Origin: an uncultured Oscillospiraceae bacterium | GTDB taxonomy: Bacteria; Bacillota; Clostridia; Oscillospirales; Acutalibacteraceae | DNA length: 59,661 bases | Direction of reading: 5' to 3' | NCBI GenBank assembly: GCA_900555015.1 | Contig: USJL01000010.1 | Location: 1-59,661, forward strand | In this document: positions 25,906 through 35,407 of the stretch, one piece after another | Numbering within the stretch: the first letter of the stretch is position 1 | Layout of the letters: each line of letters starts with the position of its first letter | Notes under the pieces: model-generated | Database searches by the model: none | What the model saw: only the letters and a program-made list of their open reading frames with translations | Told to the model about the DNA's origin: nothing | Program-made: the position numbers and the translations under genes

Positions 25906-27408
25906 ATGGAACAAAAAAAATATTTAACAATGAAAGAGCGTATTTGCTTTACTGTGGGTGCTTTCGGCAGATCCGGAATTTACACGCTTATGTCAATGTT
26001 TACGCTTGTTTTCTTTCAAAACGGCGCAGGCCTTACATTACAGCAAGGCACAACAATTATTCTTATAGGAAGAATTTTTGACGCACTTAACGACCCGGTT
26101 ATGGGTATGATTGTTGACAGAACAAAATCAAAATGGGGCAAAATGAGACCGTATCTTTTATTTGCACCTGTGCCAATAGCAATTTGCACAATTCTTTTAT
26201 TCTCCGCGCCGTTTGCACACGGTTCTACGGCAGCATTTGTTTGGGCACTTATAACATACATTCTTTGGGGTGTTGCTTTTACAATTCAAGATGTACCTTT
26301 CTGGGGCCTTTCTTCGGTAATTACTCCGCTTGAAAGCGAAAGAACATCATTTATTTCAACAGCAAGATTAGGTTCAACATTCGGCGGAATTTTGCCGGCA
26401 CTTCTTGTTCCTATTCTTTACCAAAGCAATTTGGGCTACACAAAAGGATTTTTCATCAGTGCCGTAATCTTTGCACTTTTGGGATGCGGACTTTCAATTT
26501 TAATTTTCTTTGTTTCAAAAGAAAGAGTTCCAAAGGCAGACCACACGCCTTCTTTCAAAGAAACATTCAAAGTTTTGGGCAAAGACAAGCTTTTAATTAT
26601 TGTTATTATTGCTTCTGTTTTAGGTTCAACAATGGTAACAGCAAACCAATGTGCCGACTACATAGGCAACTACCTTATTATTCAAAACCACACAGACTTT
26701 TCACAAATTTTTGATGCCGCAGGCAACATCTTACCTAATGTTGACGCAAAAGCCGCTTACGACTTTTGGATTCCGAGAGGAACAATCGTTACCACATTAA
26801 CAGTTGCTATCGGCGTGGGAATGGTTCCGGCAATGGCACTTTTCCCCGTGCTTCGCAAAAAATTCAGCTTAAAGCAAATTTACATCGGCTCTGCGGCTTT
26901 CGGTCTTATTGTTCACGCCCTTTGCTACGTTGTATTTGCACAAGATGTTACAAAAATGAATGTTTACATTCTTTGGGTATTCCTTTTCTTAATGGGTCTT
27001 CCCCTTGGAATTTACAATGTTATTACATATGCTCTTATCGCCGATTCTGTTGATTACCTTGAATGGAAAACCGGTGAAAGACACGAGGGCGTTTGTTTCT
27101 CATTCCAAACATTCCTTTCAAAAGTTAATGCTGCAATAGCAACATTTGTATTCGGTCAAATTTTAGGCAAATCAGACTTTAAAGCAGTTGATAAATCGCT
27201 TGTTGACATTGAAGGCAGACAAATCTTTTTCCAGCAATCGATTTCATCACAAAAAATGCTTTTAGCTCTTGTTACAATAGTTCCGGCTGTAGGATTCTTG
27301 CTTACAATTATTCCTATGTTATTTAACGATTACACAGGCAAAACAAAAGAAAACGCACAAAAAGAACTTGAAGAGCGCAGAACAAAGCAAATGGAAAACG
27401 CCGAATAA
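25906..27408 (+). CDS. GPH-family (glycoside-pentoside-hexuronide) cation:sugar symporter
   Basis: 500 residues, about 12 membrane helices. Seen: N-terminal KERICFTVGAFGRSG, the GPH motif IFDALNDPVMGMIVDRTKSKWGK in loop 2-3 (given as a region near residues 50-72), QDVPFWGLSSVIT, and the C-half VDYLEWKTGERHEG typical of MelB/XynP relatives. Known: these import glycosides with Na+ or H+. The long hydrophilic insert near residues 250-285 is a mild oddity. Single-gene unit with strong promoter and terminator; it could feed the intracellular glycosidases (inference). Confidence 0.92.
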   Translation: MEQKKYLTMKERICFTVGAFGRSGIYTLMSMFTLVFFQNGAGLTLQQGTTIILIGRIFDALNDPVMGMIVDRTKSKWGKMRPYLLFAPVPIAICTILLFSAPFAHGSTAAFVWALITYILWGVAFTIQDVPFWGLSSVITPLESERTSFISTARLGSTFGGILPALLVPILYQSNLGYTKGFFISAVIFALLGCGLSILIFFVSKERVPKADHTPSFKETFKVLGKDKLLIIVIIASVLGSTMVTANQCADYIGNYLIIQNHTDFSQIFDAAGNILPNVDAKAAYDFWIPRGTIVTTLTVAIGVGMVPAMALFPVLRKKFSLKQIYIGSAAFGLIVHALCYVVFAQDVTKMNVYILWVFLFLMGLPLGIYNVITYALIADSVDYLEWKTGERHEGVCFSFQTFLSKVNAAIATFVFGQILGKSDFKAVDKSLVDIEGRQIFFQQSISSQKMLLALVTIVPAVGFLLTIIPMLFNDYTGKTKENAQKELEERRTKQMENAE

Positions 27409-27418
27409 AACAAACAAA

Positions 27419-27451
27419 AAAACGGTACGGGTTATTAATCCGTACCGTTTT
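27419..27451. terminator. Bidirectional terminator
   Basis: AAAACGGTACGG / CCGTACCGTTTT around a 9-base loop, with A/T runs, between the converging symporter and rmuC genes. Confidence 0.88.
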
Positions 27452-27473
27452 TATTTACACAAAAACAATTAAA

Positions 27474-28673
27474 TCATTCTAAGCCAAGCAAATCATTTGC
27501 CGCATCTTCACTTTCAAGCGTTTCAATTTTACGCAAATTCTTTTGAATAATTTCGTTTCTATGGTCTGCCTCATCAAGAACTTTACCTGCTTCATCCACC
27601 TTTTTTCTGGCTTTTTCAAGCAAAACTCCAAATTTTTCATACTGCATTTTAGCGGCACCCAAAACTTTCCAAACTTCATTTGCCTTTTTATTAATAGCCA
27701 TTGTTCTGAATCCCATTGCCAAAGAATTAAGAAGTGCCGTAATAGTGCTTGGTCCTGCAATCATAACGCCCTGAGTTTGCAACTTTTCGGCAATGCCCGT
27801 TTTACTTGAAGTAATTTCTGCATAAAGGCCCTCTGTTGCCAAATATAAAATAGCGAAAGGCGTTGTTTCAGGTGTACTGATATAATTTTTAACAAGTTTT
27901 GCCTCATCCTTAACTCGTTGCTCAAGAGCTTTTTTGGCTTTTTCAAGCTCAACGGCATCCCCTGCCTCTGCGGCGGTTGAAAGGCGAATATAATCTTCCA
28001 TAGGGAATTTAGAATCAACAGGCAAATAAGTAACTCCGTCATCCTCCTGATTGGGAATTCTTATTGCAAATTCCACCTGACCGTTATATTTTGGATTTGT
28101 TTTAACATTTGTATCATACATATTGGGAATGGTTTCATCAAGTATATTGCCAAGCTGAACCTCTGCCCAAGTTCCCCTTGCTTTAACATTTGTTAAAACC
28201 CTGTTTAAATCCGTAACCTTATCGGTAACTCCTGCCGAAAGTTCCTTCATTTCACCAAGACTTTTATAAACGTTTTGAAGCTGTTCGGATACTGTTTTAA
28301 AAGATGTGTTAAGTCTTTGATTCAAAGTTTCGGTTAATTTCTCATCAACCGTTTTACGCATTTGCTCTAACTTTTCCTCGTTGCTTTTTTGCATTGTACC
28401 TATTGATTCGCCAATAACCTTTGTTTGCTTTTCTGCATTTTCGTTAAGCGTTTCAATCAACTTGATTTGCTGCTCGTAATTTTTATCTGTTAACGCTTTC
28501 ATTTGATTTGAAAGGCGTTCCATCATATCCCCGGACTGCTTTGAATTAATATCCATTTTTTGATTAATTAATGCATATGATTCATCACGCGGCGGCTTTT
28601 TGTTAAGCAAAACAACAAGCAAAGCTATAATAGCAACACAAAGCGCAATTATTGCAAATAATAAATAATTCAT
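27474..28673 (-). CDS. rmuC: DNA recombination protein RmuC homologue
   Basis: 399 residues from ATG 28673, chosen because GGGAGAG lies just upstream; the frame is open further but with no ribosome site. Seen: one N-terminal membrane helix (1-23), a long coiled coil (about 30-150), then the RmuC domain with RGTWAEVQLGNILDE, YLPVDSKFPMEDY, TPFAILYLATEGLYAE and the AMGFRTMAINKKANEVW segment. Known: RmuC limits certain DNA rearrangements and has a nuclease-like fold; the mechanism is unclear. Single-gene unit. Confidence 0.93.
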   Translation of the reverse strand: MNYLLFAIIALCVAIIALLVVLLNKKPPRDESYALINQKMDINSKQSGDMMERLSNQMKALTDKNYEQQIKLIETLNENAEKQTKVIGESIGTMQKSNEEKLEQMRKTVDEKLTETLNQRLNTSFKTVSEQLQNVYKSLGEMKELSAGVTDKVTDLNRVLTNVKARGTWAEVQLGNILDETIPNMYDTNVKTNPKYNGQVEFAIRIPNQEDDGVTYLPVDSKFPMEDYIRLSTAAEAGDAVELEKAKKALEQRVKDEAKLVKNYISTPETTPFAILYLATEGLYAEITSSKTGIAEKLQTQGVMIAGPSTITALLNSLAMGFRTMAINKKANEVWKVLGAAKMQYEKFGVLLEKARKKVDEAGKVLDEADHRNEIIQKNLRKIETLESEDAANDLLGLE

Positions 28674-28705
28674 AATATCTCTCCCAAACATCTTAACATA
28701 ATAAA

Positions 28706-28734
28706 ATTTTAACACATAAAAAAATGTAACGCAA
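28706..28734 (-). promoter_or_regulatory. Promoter of rmuC
   Basis: Leftward -35 TTGCGT (28729-28734), 17-base spacer, -10 TAAAAT (28706-28711). Confidence 0.55.
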
Positions 28735-28774
28735 CAATATAATTTTTTGAGTACAAAAAGCAGTGCCATGCTTG

Positions 28775-28803
28775 TTGATTTTTTCACTTTAATGTGGTAA
28801 AAT
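28775..28803 (+). promoter_or_regulatory. Promoter of hisC
   Basis: -35 TTGATT (28775-28780), 17-base spacer, -10 TAAAAT (28798-28803). Confidence 0.5.
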
Positions 28804-28830
28804 GCTAAAGAGATGATAAAAGGCGGTTAT

Positions 28831-29901
28831 ATGTATATGAATTTATGGGAAAAAAATTTAAGAAATATTGAGCCGTATGTTCCCGGCGAACAAAGTAAAG
28901 AAAAAAACATAGTTAAAATAAACGCAAATGAAAACCCTTATCCACCGTCGTCAAAGGCTGTTGAAGCAATTAAAAACTTTAACTGCTCAAAATTACGCTT
29001 TTATCCCGATGCAAATGCAACGGAATTTAAAAAAGCCATTGCGGAATTTTACAATGTACTGCCTGAAAATATTTTTATAGGCAACGGCTCAGATGACGTT
29101 TTGGCCATTGCATTTCAATCATTTTTCAACAGCGACAAACCAATAGTTTACCCTGATATTACATACAGTTTTTACCCTGTATGGTGCAGATTATTTAACA
29201 TTGCATATAAAAACTATCCTTTAACAAGCGATTTCAGAATAAATCCCGAAGATTACAAAGAGGCAAACGGCGGCGTTGTTATTCCAAACCCAAATGCACC
29301 AACGTCTCTTGGGGAAGGCAAAGATTTTATTGAAAAAATAATAAATTACAACCGAGACAGCGTTGTTATAATTGATGAAGCATATGTTGATTTTGGCGGT
29401 TTTTCATCTGTTGAACTTACAAAAAAATATGAAAATCTGCTTGTAACAGGCACATTTTCAAAAAGCAGAAGCCTTGCCGGAATGAGAATAGGCTTTGCCA
29501 TAGGCAGCAAAAAACTGATTGCCGTTATGGAAGCAGTTAAAAATTCATACAACAGTTACACAGTTAACAGCGTTGCAATGGCAGCCGGAACTGCCGCAAT
29601 TAAAGACAAAGAATATTTTAACAAAACTGTTTCAAAAGTTATTGCCACAAGAAACAGAGTTACAAACGATTTAAAGCAGTTAGGATTTACTGTTTTAGAT
29701 TCGCAAACAAACTTTTTGTTTGCCACAAACGAAAATATTAACATAAAAGAATATTTTGAATGGCTTAAAAGCCAAAATGTTTTTATTCGTTGGTTTAATC
29801 AACCGAAAATAAGCAATTATGTGCGCATAACAATCGGAACAGACGAGGAAATGGATATTTTCTTAAACAAAACAAAAGAATATTTAAACAAACAAAATTA
29901 A
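28831..29901 (+). CDS. hisC: Histidinol-phosphate aminotransferase
   Basis: 356 residues from ATG 28831, which has AAAGGCGG before it; ATG 28837 is also possible. A class II PLP aminotransferase: it transfers an amino group between histidinol phosphate and 2-oxoglutarate. Seen: KINANENPYPPS at the N-terminus, NGSDDVL, the NPNAPTS loop, DEAYVDF and the PLP lysine in GTFSKSRSLAGMRIG, all in place. It stands alone with no other his gene nearby. Orphan HisC proteins may also act on aromatic amino acids, so the in-vivo substrate is less sure than the family. Confidence 0.9.
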   Translation: MYMNLWEKNLRNIEPYVPGEQSKEKNIVKINANENPYPPSSKAVEAIKNFNCSKLRFYPDANATEFKKAIAEFYNVLPENIFIGNGSDDVLAIAFQSFFNSDKPIVYPDITYSFYPVWCRLFNIAYKNYPLTSDFRINPEDYKEANGGVVIPNPNAPTSLGEGKDFIEKIINYNRDSVVIIDEAYVDFGGFSSVELTKKYENLLVTGTFSKSRSLAGMRIGFAIGSKKLIAVMEAVKNSYNSYTVNSVAMAAGTAAIKDKEYFNKTVSKVIATRNRVTNDLKQLGFTVLDSQTNFLFATNENINIKEYFEWLKSQNVFIRWFNQPKISNYVRITIGTDEEMDIFLNKTKEYLNKQN

Positions 29902-29914
29902 TTTATTAAACAAA

Positions 29915-29945
29915 AATGCCTGCTGCAATTTACGCAACAGGCATT
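29915..29945. terminator. Bidirectional terminator
   Basis: AATGCCTG pairs with CAGGCATT, with a further TGC/GCA inside; A/T runs on both sides, between hisC and the PAP2 gene. Confidence 0.8.
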
Positions 29946-29959
29946 AATTTTATTCTATA

Positions 29960-30865
29960 TTATTCAGACACGCCGGAAAGCTGCTTCCAGTGAATTTTAC
30001 AATACTCTTTACCGTCAATCGGCGGATATTTTTCATCATCTACACGTGCCTCGTTATAACAGTCATATTCACCCACATAAGCACAACGAACAGCATCTTG
30101 ACCGCCCTCTGAAAGTGACGGAATAAACGCATAAGCAAAAATTGCAACAACAGCAACAGTGATAACAATAGCACCGCCTTTGCCGGAAGTCCAATTTAAG
30201 AATTTAACTTTACCTAAATCAATTTTATCAAGATAAGTAAACGGCTTAACTTTTTCAATAAGCATTACACAAAGTTTCATAAGGAAATAGCCGATAATGC
30301 CTGCACAAATACCGACAATCATACCTGCAAGCACATCTGTTGCATAATGAACCATTAAATAAACACGGCTGCCCATTACACAAAGTGCCAGTGCCGGGAA
30401 AAGCCAACTGATTTTCTTTTTATTGTCACTTCTTAATGTAATAAACATTGCCGTTGCTATTTCAAAAGCACCTGTTGTGTGGCCGCTTGGGAAGGAATAG
30501 TCAGATTCGCTTAAAGCGCCTGCGCCCAAGTACCACGCCCAATAATCAGCATTACCCTGCAATGTGTTATACGGTCTTATACGAAGTGCCATAGGTTTAA
30601 CTACAACATTTGTAACAAGAGTACCCACAACTATTGAAAAAGCAAGTGCAAAACCGTATTTTCTCGTTTTCTTAAACAACATTAAAACCACAGACAAAAC
30701 CGCAATAGGAATAATAAAAGATTCGTCACCAAATGTTGTAAAAAATTTAGCCACATAAGTTAAAAAAGTGTTTTGCATTGACCCGAAAAATTTAAAAACA
30801 GCCATATCAAAGCCGTAAAACGCCTTGTCAATATTGGCACCGAGGGTCATTAAAACCATTTCCAT
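29960..30865 (-). CDS. PAP2 family membrane phosphatase
   Basis: 301 residues from ATG 30865, chosen because GGGAGG lies 8 bases upstream (a TTG 24 bases earlier has none). Seen: the three phosphatase motifs KPMALRIRP, PSGHTTGAF and SRVYLMVHYATD, set among about six membrane helices. Known: such enzymes dephosphorylate lipid phosphates such as undecaprenyl pyrophosphate or phosphatidate. Odd: after the last helix (near residue 255) there is a soluble tail with three Cys and a His (CAYVGEYDC and YCKIHW), which could bind metal. Single-gene unit. Confidence 0.9.
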   Translation of the reverse strand: MEMVLMTLGANIDKAFYGFDMAVFKFFGSMQNTFLTYVAKFFTTFGDESFIIPIAVLSVVLMLFKKTRKYGFALAFSIVVGTLVTNVVVKPMALRIRPYNTLQGNADYWAWYLGAGALSESDYSFPSGHTTGAFEIATAMFITLRSDNKKKISWLFPALALCVMGSRVYLMVHYATDVLAGMIVGICAGIIGYFLMKLCVMLIEKVKPFTYLDKIDLGKVKFLNWTSGKGGAIVITVAVVAIFAYAFIPSLSEGGQDAVRCAYVGEYDCYNEARVDDEKYPPIDGKEYCKIHWKQLSGVSE

Positions 30866-31036
30866 TAACACAGCCTCCCAACTGTTCAATTAATAAGTAT
30901 ATATTACCAAAACGAATAATATATTTCAAGGGTTATATTAATTTTATAAATTGTTACAACTTAGTTAATATTAGTTAATATAAATTCAATAATTTTATGC
31001 TAAAACTCATATTAATATGAAAGAAAAGGAATTAAT

Positions 31037-31852
31037 ATGATAACAAACCCTTACAAAATTTTGGGCGTAGCGGACGGAGCAAGCGAAGAAGAATGCACAA
31101 AGGCATACAAAAAACTTGCAAAAAAATACCACCCCGATTTAAACCCCGACAATCCTGACGCCGCAAAGAAAATGGCGGAAATTAATGCCGCATATGACCA
31201 AATTAAAAACGGCACAACACAGAATACGCAAGGTTATAATTACGGCGGATATCGCAGCTATTCAGGCAGAAGCAGGCAAAGTTCTGCACCGGATTATTAC
31301 ACGTCGGCAGCACAATTCATTAATAACAGGCAATTTAGGCAGGCAATAAATTTGCTTAACCAAATCAGCGATAAAAATGCCCAGTGGTATTATCTTTCAG
31401 CCATAGCAAATATGGGGCTTGGCAACAGAGAAATTGCACTTTCCCACATTCAACAGGCATGTGCTATGGAGCCGAACAATCAAACGTATGCTTCCGTTTA
31501 CGCTCAAATCAGAAACGGCGTGCGTCCGGAAGGCTATGGAAACCCCTTCTCCGGAGGATTTTACGATTTTAGTGATTTTGGTGATTTCAACGACGGAAAC
31601 CCTCAAAGACAATACACTTATAAAACAACTAACAGAGGTTGCTTATCAAAAATACTGCGTTTTGTTTTAATTTTAATAATAATTCGTTTTATTTTCGGAT
31701 TAATATATTCATTCGGTTCTACGGCTTATTACCGCAACCATTACAACACTTCGCAAAACAACCCGTTTTATCAAAGTGAAAACTCAACCCAAAGCAATAC
31801 CTACAACCAATACTTTGGCAGTGATGACGGCTCAAATGCCGTAAGCAATTAA
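31037..31852 (+). CDS. DnaJ-domain protein with TPR-like region and C-terminal membrane helix
   Basis: 271 residues. Seen: J domain 1-60 starting NPYKILGV with the HPD motif at 32-34, a Tyr/Gly-rich linker, a TPR-like pair (about 92-155: [18 protein letters not shown] and [20 protein letters not shown]), one membrane helix (about 212-230) and a Ser/Asn/Gln-rich tail. It has no zinc-finger or client-binding domain of true DnaJ, so it is a specialised membrane co-chaperone that could recruit DnaK (inference). ATG 31037 has AAAGGA. The zinc-ribbon gene follows by 42 bases. Confidence 0.9.
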   Translation: MITNPYKILGVADGASEEECTKAYKKLAKKYHPDLNPDNPDAAKKMAEINAAYDQIKNGTTQNTQGYNYGGYRSYSGRSRQSSAPDYYTSAAQFINNRQFRQAINLLNQISDKNAQWYYLSAIANMGLGNREIALSHIQQACAMEPNNQTYASVYAQIRNGVRPEGYGNPFSGGFYDFSDFGDFNDGNPQRQYTYKTTNRGCLSKILRFVLILIIIRFIFGLIYSFGSTAYYRNHYNTSQNNPFYQSENSTQSNTYNQYFGSDDGSNAVSN

Positions 31853-31894
31853 AATAACTGTTACAATTTAACGGCGGAAAGGCTTTTAATTATA

Positions 31895-32338
31895 ATGAAA
31901 AAATTTTTCTACAACTTAGGTTTAAAATTTCAACAATTTATGGTTGGCAGATACGGAATTGACCAGCTGTATAAGGCATTAATGTGGATATATCTTATTT
32001 CAATTTTGGTTACGGCAGTAATAGGAAGATTTACAAGCAGAACATTTTACTATATTATTTCCTTTGCATGCCTTGGAATATTTATATTTGCACTGTGCAG
32101 AGTATTTTCCAAAAACATTGAAAAAAGACGAAAAGAAAATGCAAATTGGTTAACATTTACAGGTAAAATAAACAAACATTTCAGAATATTAAAAGATAAG
32201 TGGAAATTTAGAAAAACCCATGTTTTCAGAAAATGCCCAAATTGCAAAGCGATTTTAAGATTAAAACGCCAAAAAGGCACACATTCACTTGTTTGCCCGC
32301 ACTGCAATCAATCTTTTAAAATAAAAGTTCTTTTCTAA
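31895..32338 (+). CDS. Small membrane protein with C-terminal zinc ribbon
   Basis: 147 residues. Seen: an amphipathic N-terminus, two membrane helices (about 28-45 and 51-70), a basic cytoplasmic part, and a zinc ribbon near the end (CPNCKAILRL and CPHCNQSF). Strongly basic overall. It follows the J-domain gene and is likely in the same transcript. Function unknown; the basic region plus zinc ribbon suggests contact with nucleic acid or ribosomes, but this is a guess. AAAGG lies somewhat far (about 12 bases) from the ATG. Confidence 0.82.
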   Translation: MKKFFYNLGLKFQQFMVGRYGIDQLYKALMWIYLISILVTAVIGRFTSRTFYYIISFACLGIFIFALCRVFSKNIEKRRKENANWLTFTGKINKHFRILKDKWKFRKTHVFRKCPNCKAILRLKRQKGTHSLVCPHCNQSFKIKVLF

Positions 32339-32388
32339 ATTGCATTTTAACTTAATTTATGATAATATTATAATGTTGAGGTGATAAT

Positions 32389-32757
32389 ATGCAGATTAAG
32401 GAAAGCGCAGAAAACTATCTTGAAACCATATTGGTTATAAACAGCAAAAAAGGATATTGCCGCAGTATTGACATTTGCAATAAAATGGGATTTTCAAAAC
32501 CGTCTGTTTCGGTATATATGAAAAATTTAAGGGAGGACGGTTATATTGACGTTGACAACAACGGCAATATAACATTAACCGAAAAAGGTGAAGAAATTGC
32601 AGATAAAATTTATGACAGGCACAATGTTATTGCCGGATTTTTAATGCAATTAGGTACCAGTGAAGAAACGGCATACAAAGATGCATGCAAGATGGAACAC
32701 GATATAAGCGAAGAAAGTTTTCAGCTTATGAAAGCGCAATATCTTAAAAACAAATAA
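32389..32757 (+). CDS. DtxR/MntR-type metal-dependent transcription regulator
   Basis: 122 residues. Seen: winged helix (about 5-65) with SIDICNKMGFSKPSVSVYM as recognition region, then the dimer/metal domain with His78 and the C-x-x-E-H motif (Cys100, Glu103, His104) that binds Mn or Fe in this family. It lacks the SH3-like third domain, as in MntR. Known: such proteins repress metal uptake genes when metal is bound. No metal transporter is adjacent, so its target is elsewhere. Ribosome site GAGGTGAT. Confidence 0.92.
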   Translation: MQIKESAENYLETILVINSKKGYCRSIDICNKMGFSKPSVSVYMKNLREDGYIDVDNNGNITLTEKGEEIADKIYDRHNVIAGFLMQLGTSEETAYKDACKMEHDISEESFQLMKAQYLKNK

Positions 32758-32771
32758 ATAAAATCATTAAC

Positions 32772-32810
32772 AACAGGGTTTACAAAAAGCAATTTTTGTG
32801 AACCCTTGTT
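32772..32810 (+). terminator. Terminator after the MntR-like gene
   Basis: AACAGGGTTTACAAAAA pairs with TTTTTGTGAACCCTTGTT (one wobble and one bulge), followed by seven T. Confidence 0.85.
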
Positions 32811-32820
32811 TTTTTATATC

Positions 32821-32849
32821 TTGACAAAACAATTTTTATTAACTAAAAT
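32821..32849 (+). promoter_or_regulatory. Promoter of the GDPD gene
   Basis: -35 TTGACA (32821-32826), 17-base spacer, -10 TAAAAT (32844-32849), right after the preceding terminator. Confidence 0.7.
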
Positions 32850-32871
32850 GGCGTTAAAGGGGTAATTTAAT

Positions 32872-33864
32872 ATGAGTAAAAAAAAGAAAAAGGTTATTAC
32901 AACCTTTGCAATAATATTTGGCATTATTGCCGTTATTGCAATTATTATGACTGTGGCAGGCAACCATCGTTCCGACCCGCTGCAGGTTAACGCTTACGAC
33001 ACAACAAACCGCTACATCTTAGCCGAAACAGATATTTCAGGGCACAGAAGCGGCGGCGGAATTGCGCCGGAAGAGACACTGATGGCTTTTAAAAATTGTG
33101 CTGAAAACCCAAACTTTACCGTAGATGTTTTTGAGTTTGACCTGCATATAACAAAAGATGATGTTTTAATTCTTTTGCATGATGACACGTTAGACAGAAC
33201 ATCAAACAGCGAAGAAGTTTTTGGTGAAAAAAAAGTCAGACCGGAAAACAAAACATATGAAGAACTGCGCAGGCTTAATATGGGTGCAAAATTTGAAACG
33301 GATGACGGCGAAATGCCATATGCTAATTTGGCAGACAGTGAAGTTACCGATGATTTAAGAATTTTGCGTGTTGAGGACGCACTTGATTACCTTATGTCAA
33401 AAGGCGATTTCAAATACATAATCGAAATCAAAAACGGTGATGAATTAGGTAAAAAAGGCGTAGATATTTTACATAATGTTTTGGTAGAACGCAACCTTGT
33501 TGACAAAGTAATTTTCGGCACATTTCATAAAGAAATAAGCCAATATGTTGACACACAATATACCGATATGACAAGAAGCACATCTATTCCCGAAGTGTTA
33601 AAGTTTTGGATAGCTGCAAATACAAACAGCAAAAACTATGAACCGCCCTGCGGCGTTCTTCAAATTCCTTACTGCTCACCTTTTACAAATTTAGGTTTAA
33701 ATTTAGGAACGGCAACAGTTATTAACTATGCACACCAACACGATATGGCAGTTCAATATTGGACGGTTAATGACGAAGAAGATATGGAATATTTAACAGA
33801 AATAGGTGCCGATTGCATTATGACTGACTACCCGGATAAACTTTATAATATACTAAACAGTTAA
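32872..33864 (+). CDS. Membrane-anchored glycerophosphodiester phosphodiesterase
   Basis: 330 residues. Seen: a polylysine start and one membrane helix (about 8-29), then the GDPD barrel with ISGHRSGGGIAPEETL (catalytic His and metal Glu), FEFDLHITKDDVLILLHDD (second His), IIEIKNGDE, and the closing VQYWTVNDEEDM and ADCIMTDYPD. Known: hydrolyses glycerophosphodiesters to glycerol-3-phosphate and an alcohol; outward-facing forms may act on phospholipid head groups or teichoic acid. Single-gene unit with its own promoter and terminator. Ribosome site AAAGGGG. Confidence 0.93.
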   Translation: MSKKKKKVITTFAIIFGIIAVIAIIMTVAGNHRSDPLQVNAYDTTNRYILAETDISGHRSGGGIAPEETLMAFKNCAENPNFTVDVFEFDLHITKDDVLILLHDDTLDRTSNSEEVFGEKKVRPENKTYEELRRLNMGAKFETDDGEMPYANLADSEVTDDLRILRVEDALDYLMSKGDFKYIIEIKNGDELGKKGVDILHNVLVERNLVDKVIFGTFHKEISQYVDTQYTDMTRSTSIPEVLKFWIAANTNSKNYEPPCGVLQIPYCSPFTNLGLNLGTATVINYAHQHDMAVQYWTVNDEEDMEYLTEIGADCIMTDYPDKLYNILNS

Positions 33865-33888
33865 AATTAAACATTTTATACAAACAAA

Positions 33889-33914
33889 AAGAGACGTTCA
33901 ATCGAACGTCTCTT
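33889..33914. terminator. Bidirectional terminator
   Basis: AAGAGACGTTC / GAACGTCTCTT, a perfect 11-bp stem with a 4-base loop and T runs either way, between GDPD and the ABC importer operon. Confidence 0.88.
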
Positions 33915-33920
33915 AATTTT

Positions 33921-34643
33921 TTATAAAACCTTTGATAAAAATTCTTTAAGTCTTGGATTTTGAGGATTGGTAAAGAATTCCAACGGAGTGTTTTCCTCTT
34001 GAATTACACCGTCATCAACAAATAAAACTTTTGACGCAACTTCACGGGCAAATCCCATTTCGTGAGTAACAACAACCATTGTCATGCCGTCTTCTGCCAA
34101 ATCTTTCATAACCTGAAGAACTTCGCCAACCATTTCAGGGTCAAGAGCAGATGTGGGTTCATCAAAAAGCATAACCTTTGGATTCATTGCAAGTGAGCGA
34201 ACAATAGCTGCACGTTGCTTTTGACCGCCTGAAAGCTGGCTTGGATAAGCGTCTGCTTTATCCTGCAAGCCTACTCTTGTTAAAAGCTCAAGTGCCTTTT
34301 CATTTGCCTCTTCCTTAGTCATAAGCTTGTGATGAATAGGAGCAAGAGTTATATTATCAATAATTGTTTTATTATTAAACAAATTAAAATGCTGAAAAAC
34401 CATTCCCATATGCTTGCGAACTTCGTTTATATCGGTTTTCTTATCGGTAATAAGTTGACCGTCAAACCAAATTTCACCGGAGGTAGGAACTTCAAGCAAA
34501 TTAAGACAACGAAGAAATGTTGATTTACCGGAGCCTGACGGACCGATTACAACAATTTTATCGCCCTTATTAATTTCATAATCTATACCTTTAAGAACTT
34601 CGTTATTTCCGAAAGATTTTTTTAAATTACAAACTTTTATCAC
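33921..34643 (-). CDS. Polar amino acid ABC transporter, ATP-binding protein (GlnQ-like)
   Basis: 240 residues. Seen: Walker [10 protein letters not shown], the Q loop [13 protein letters not shown], signature LSGGQKQR, Walker [14 protein letters not shown] and the switch His in [10 protein letters not shown]. The family energises uptake of glutamine, arginine, cystine or similar. The GTG start (34643) overlaps the permease end by 17 bases, so the two are coupled. Last gene of the binding protein-permease-ATPase operon. Confidence 0.95.
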   Translation of the reverse strand: MIKVCNLKKSFGNNEVLKGIDYEINKGDKIVVIGPSGSGKSTFLRCLNLLEVPTSGEIWFDGQLITDKKTDINEVRKHMGMVFQHFNLFNNKTIIDNITLAPIHHKLMTKEEANEKALELLTRVGLQDKADAYPSQLSGGQKQRAAIVRSLAMNPKVMLFDEPTSALDPEMVGEVLQVMKDLAEDGMTMVVVTHEMGFAREVASKVLFVDDGVIQEENTPLEFFTNPQNPRLKEFLSKVL

Positions 34644-35334
34644 TTTTTCTCATGCTCCTTTCCATAAATTTAATAAGCATGGTAATAACAAGAACCAATA
34701 CTATATAAATAAGTGCCATTACAAGGTAAGGAACCATAAAGTCATATGTGTTTGAACCTATACGCTGAAAAGCAAGGTAAAGGTCTGTTGCGCCAACAAA
34801 ACTTACAACGGAGGTTTCTTTAATAAGCGAAATAAACTCATTACCCAAAGTAGGTAAAATATTTTTTACTGCCTGGGGAATTACAATTTTAATCATTGTT
34901 GTGCCGTAACTTAAACCTACGGACCTGCCGCCTTCCATTTGACCGGGGTCAACAGAAAGAATGCCGGCACGCATTAATTCAGAAATATAAGCGCCTGAAT
35001 TCAAACCGAAAACAACAACCGCAACAGGCACCGATTTTAACGAAATGCCAAGAATCGGCATAAGAACATAATAGAAAACCAAAAGCTGAACAACTATTGG
35101 CGTGCCACGGAAAAAGCTTACATAAAGCTGTGCCAAACCGTCTAAAAATTTTACAAAGCCGTTTGTTTTAGGAACAACCCTAACAGTTGCAATTAAAGTA
35201 CCGATTACAATACCGATTATAAGACCCAAAACGGCAATAATAAGTGTGTTTCTTAAGCCCTCAACCACAACATTGTAGCCGCCTTTATGCATAAAGAACT
35301 GCCAAAACACCTCAAACTTTTTATCAAAATTCAT
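34627..35334 (-). CDS. Polar amino acid ABC transporter, permease
   Basis: 235 residues, HisM/GlnP-type, about five membrane helices. Seen: [16 protein letters not shown] at the start, [12 protein letters not shown], and the EAA-like loop [20 protein letters not shown] contacting the ATPase. It would work as a homodimer with the ATPase below. ATG 35334 has GAGGAT upstream. It is separated from the binding protein by 73 bases that hold a hairpin. Confidence 0.94.
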   Translation of the reverse strand: MNFDKKFEVFWQFFMHKGGYNVVVEGLRNTLIIAVLGLIIGIVIGTLIATVRVVPKTNGFVKFLDGLAQLYVSFFRGTPIVVQLLVFYYVLMPILGISLKSVPVAVVVFGLNSGAYISELMRAGILSVDPGQMEGGRSVGLSYGTTMIKIVIPQAVKNILPTLGNEFISLIKETSVVSFVGATDLYLAFQRIGSNTYDFMVPYLVMALIYIVLVLVITMLIKFMERSMRKSDKSL

Positions 35335-35351
35335 TACATATCCTCATATCG

Positions 35352-35387
35352 AAAATGCCCGGTCTCCTTTTAAGAGACAGGGCATTT
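35352..35387 (-). terminator. Intercistronic hairpin between binding protein and permease
   Basis: AAATGCCC..GTCTC pairs with GAGAC..GGGCATTT (one mismatch each side). It lacks a good T run on the leftward strand. Such hairpins often cut down read-through or protect the upstream mRNA so the binding protein is made in excess (inference). Confidence 0.55.
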
Positions 35388-35407
35388 ATTATTTTTCATT
35401 CAATAAA

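Noticed and set aside
28674..28787. Longer RmuC start adding 38 residues
   Set aside because: The added part lies across the promoter and has no ribosome site; the shorter start begins exactly at the membrane helix usual for RmuC.
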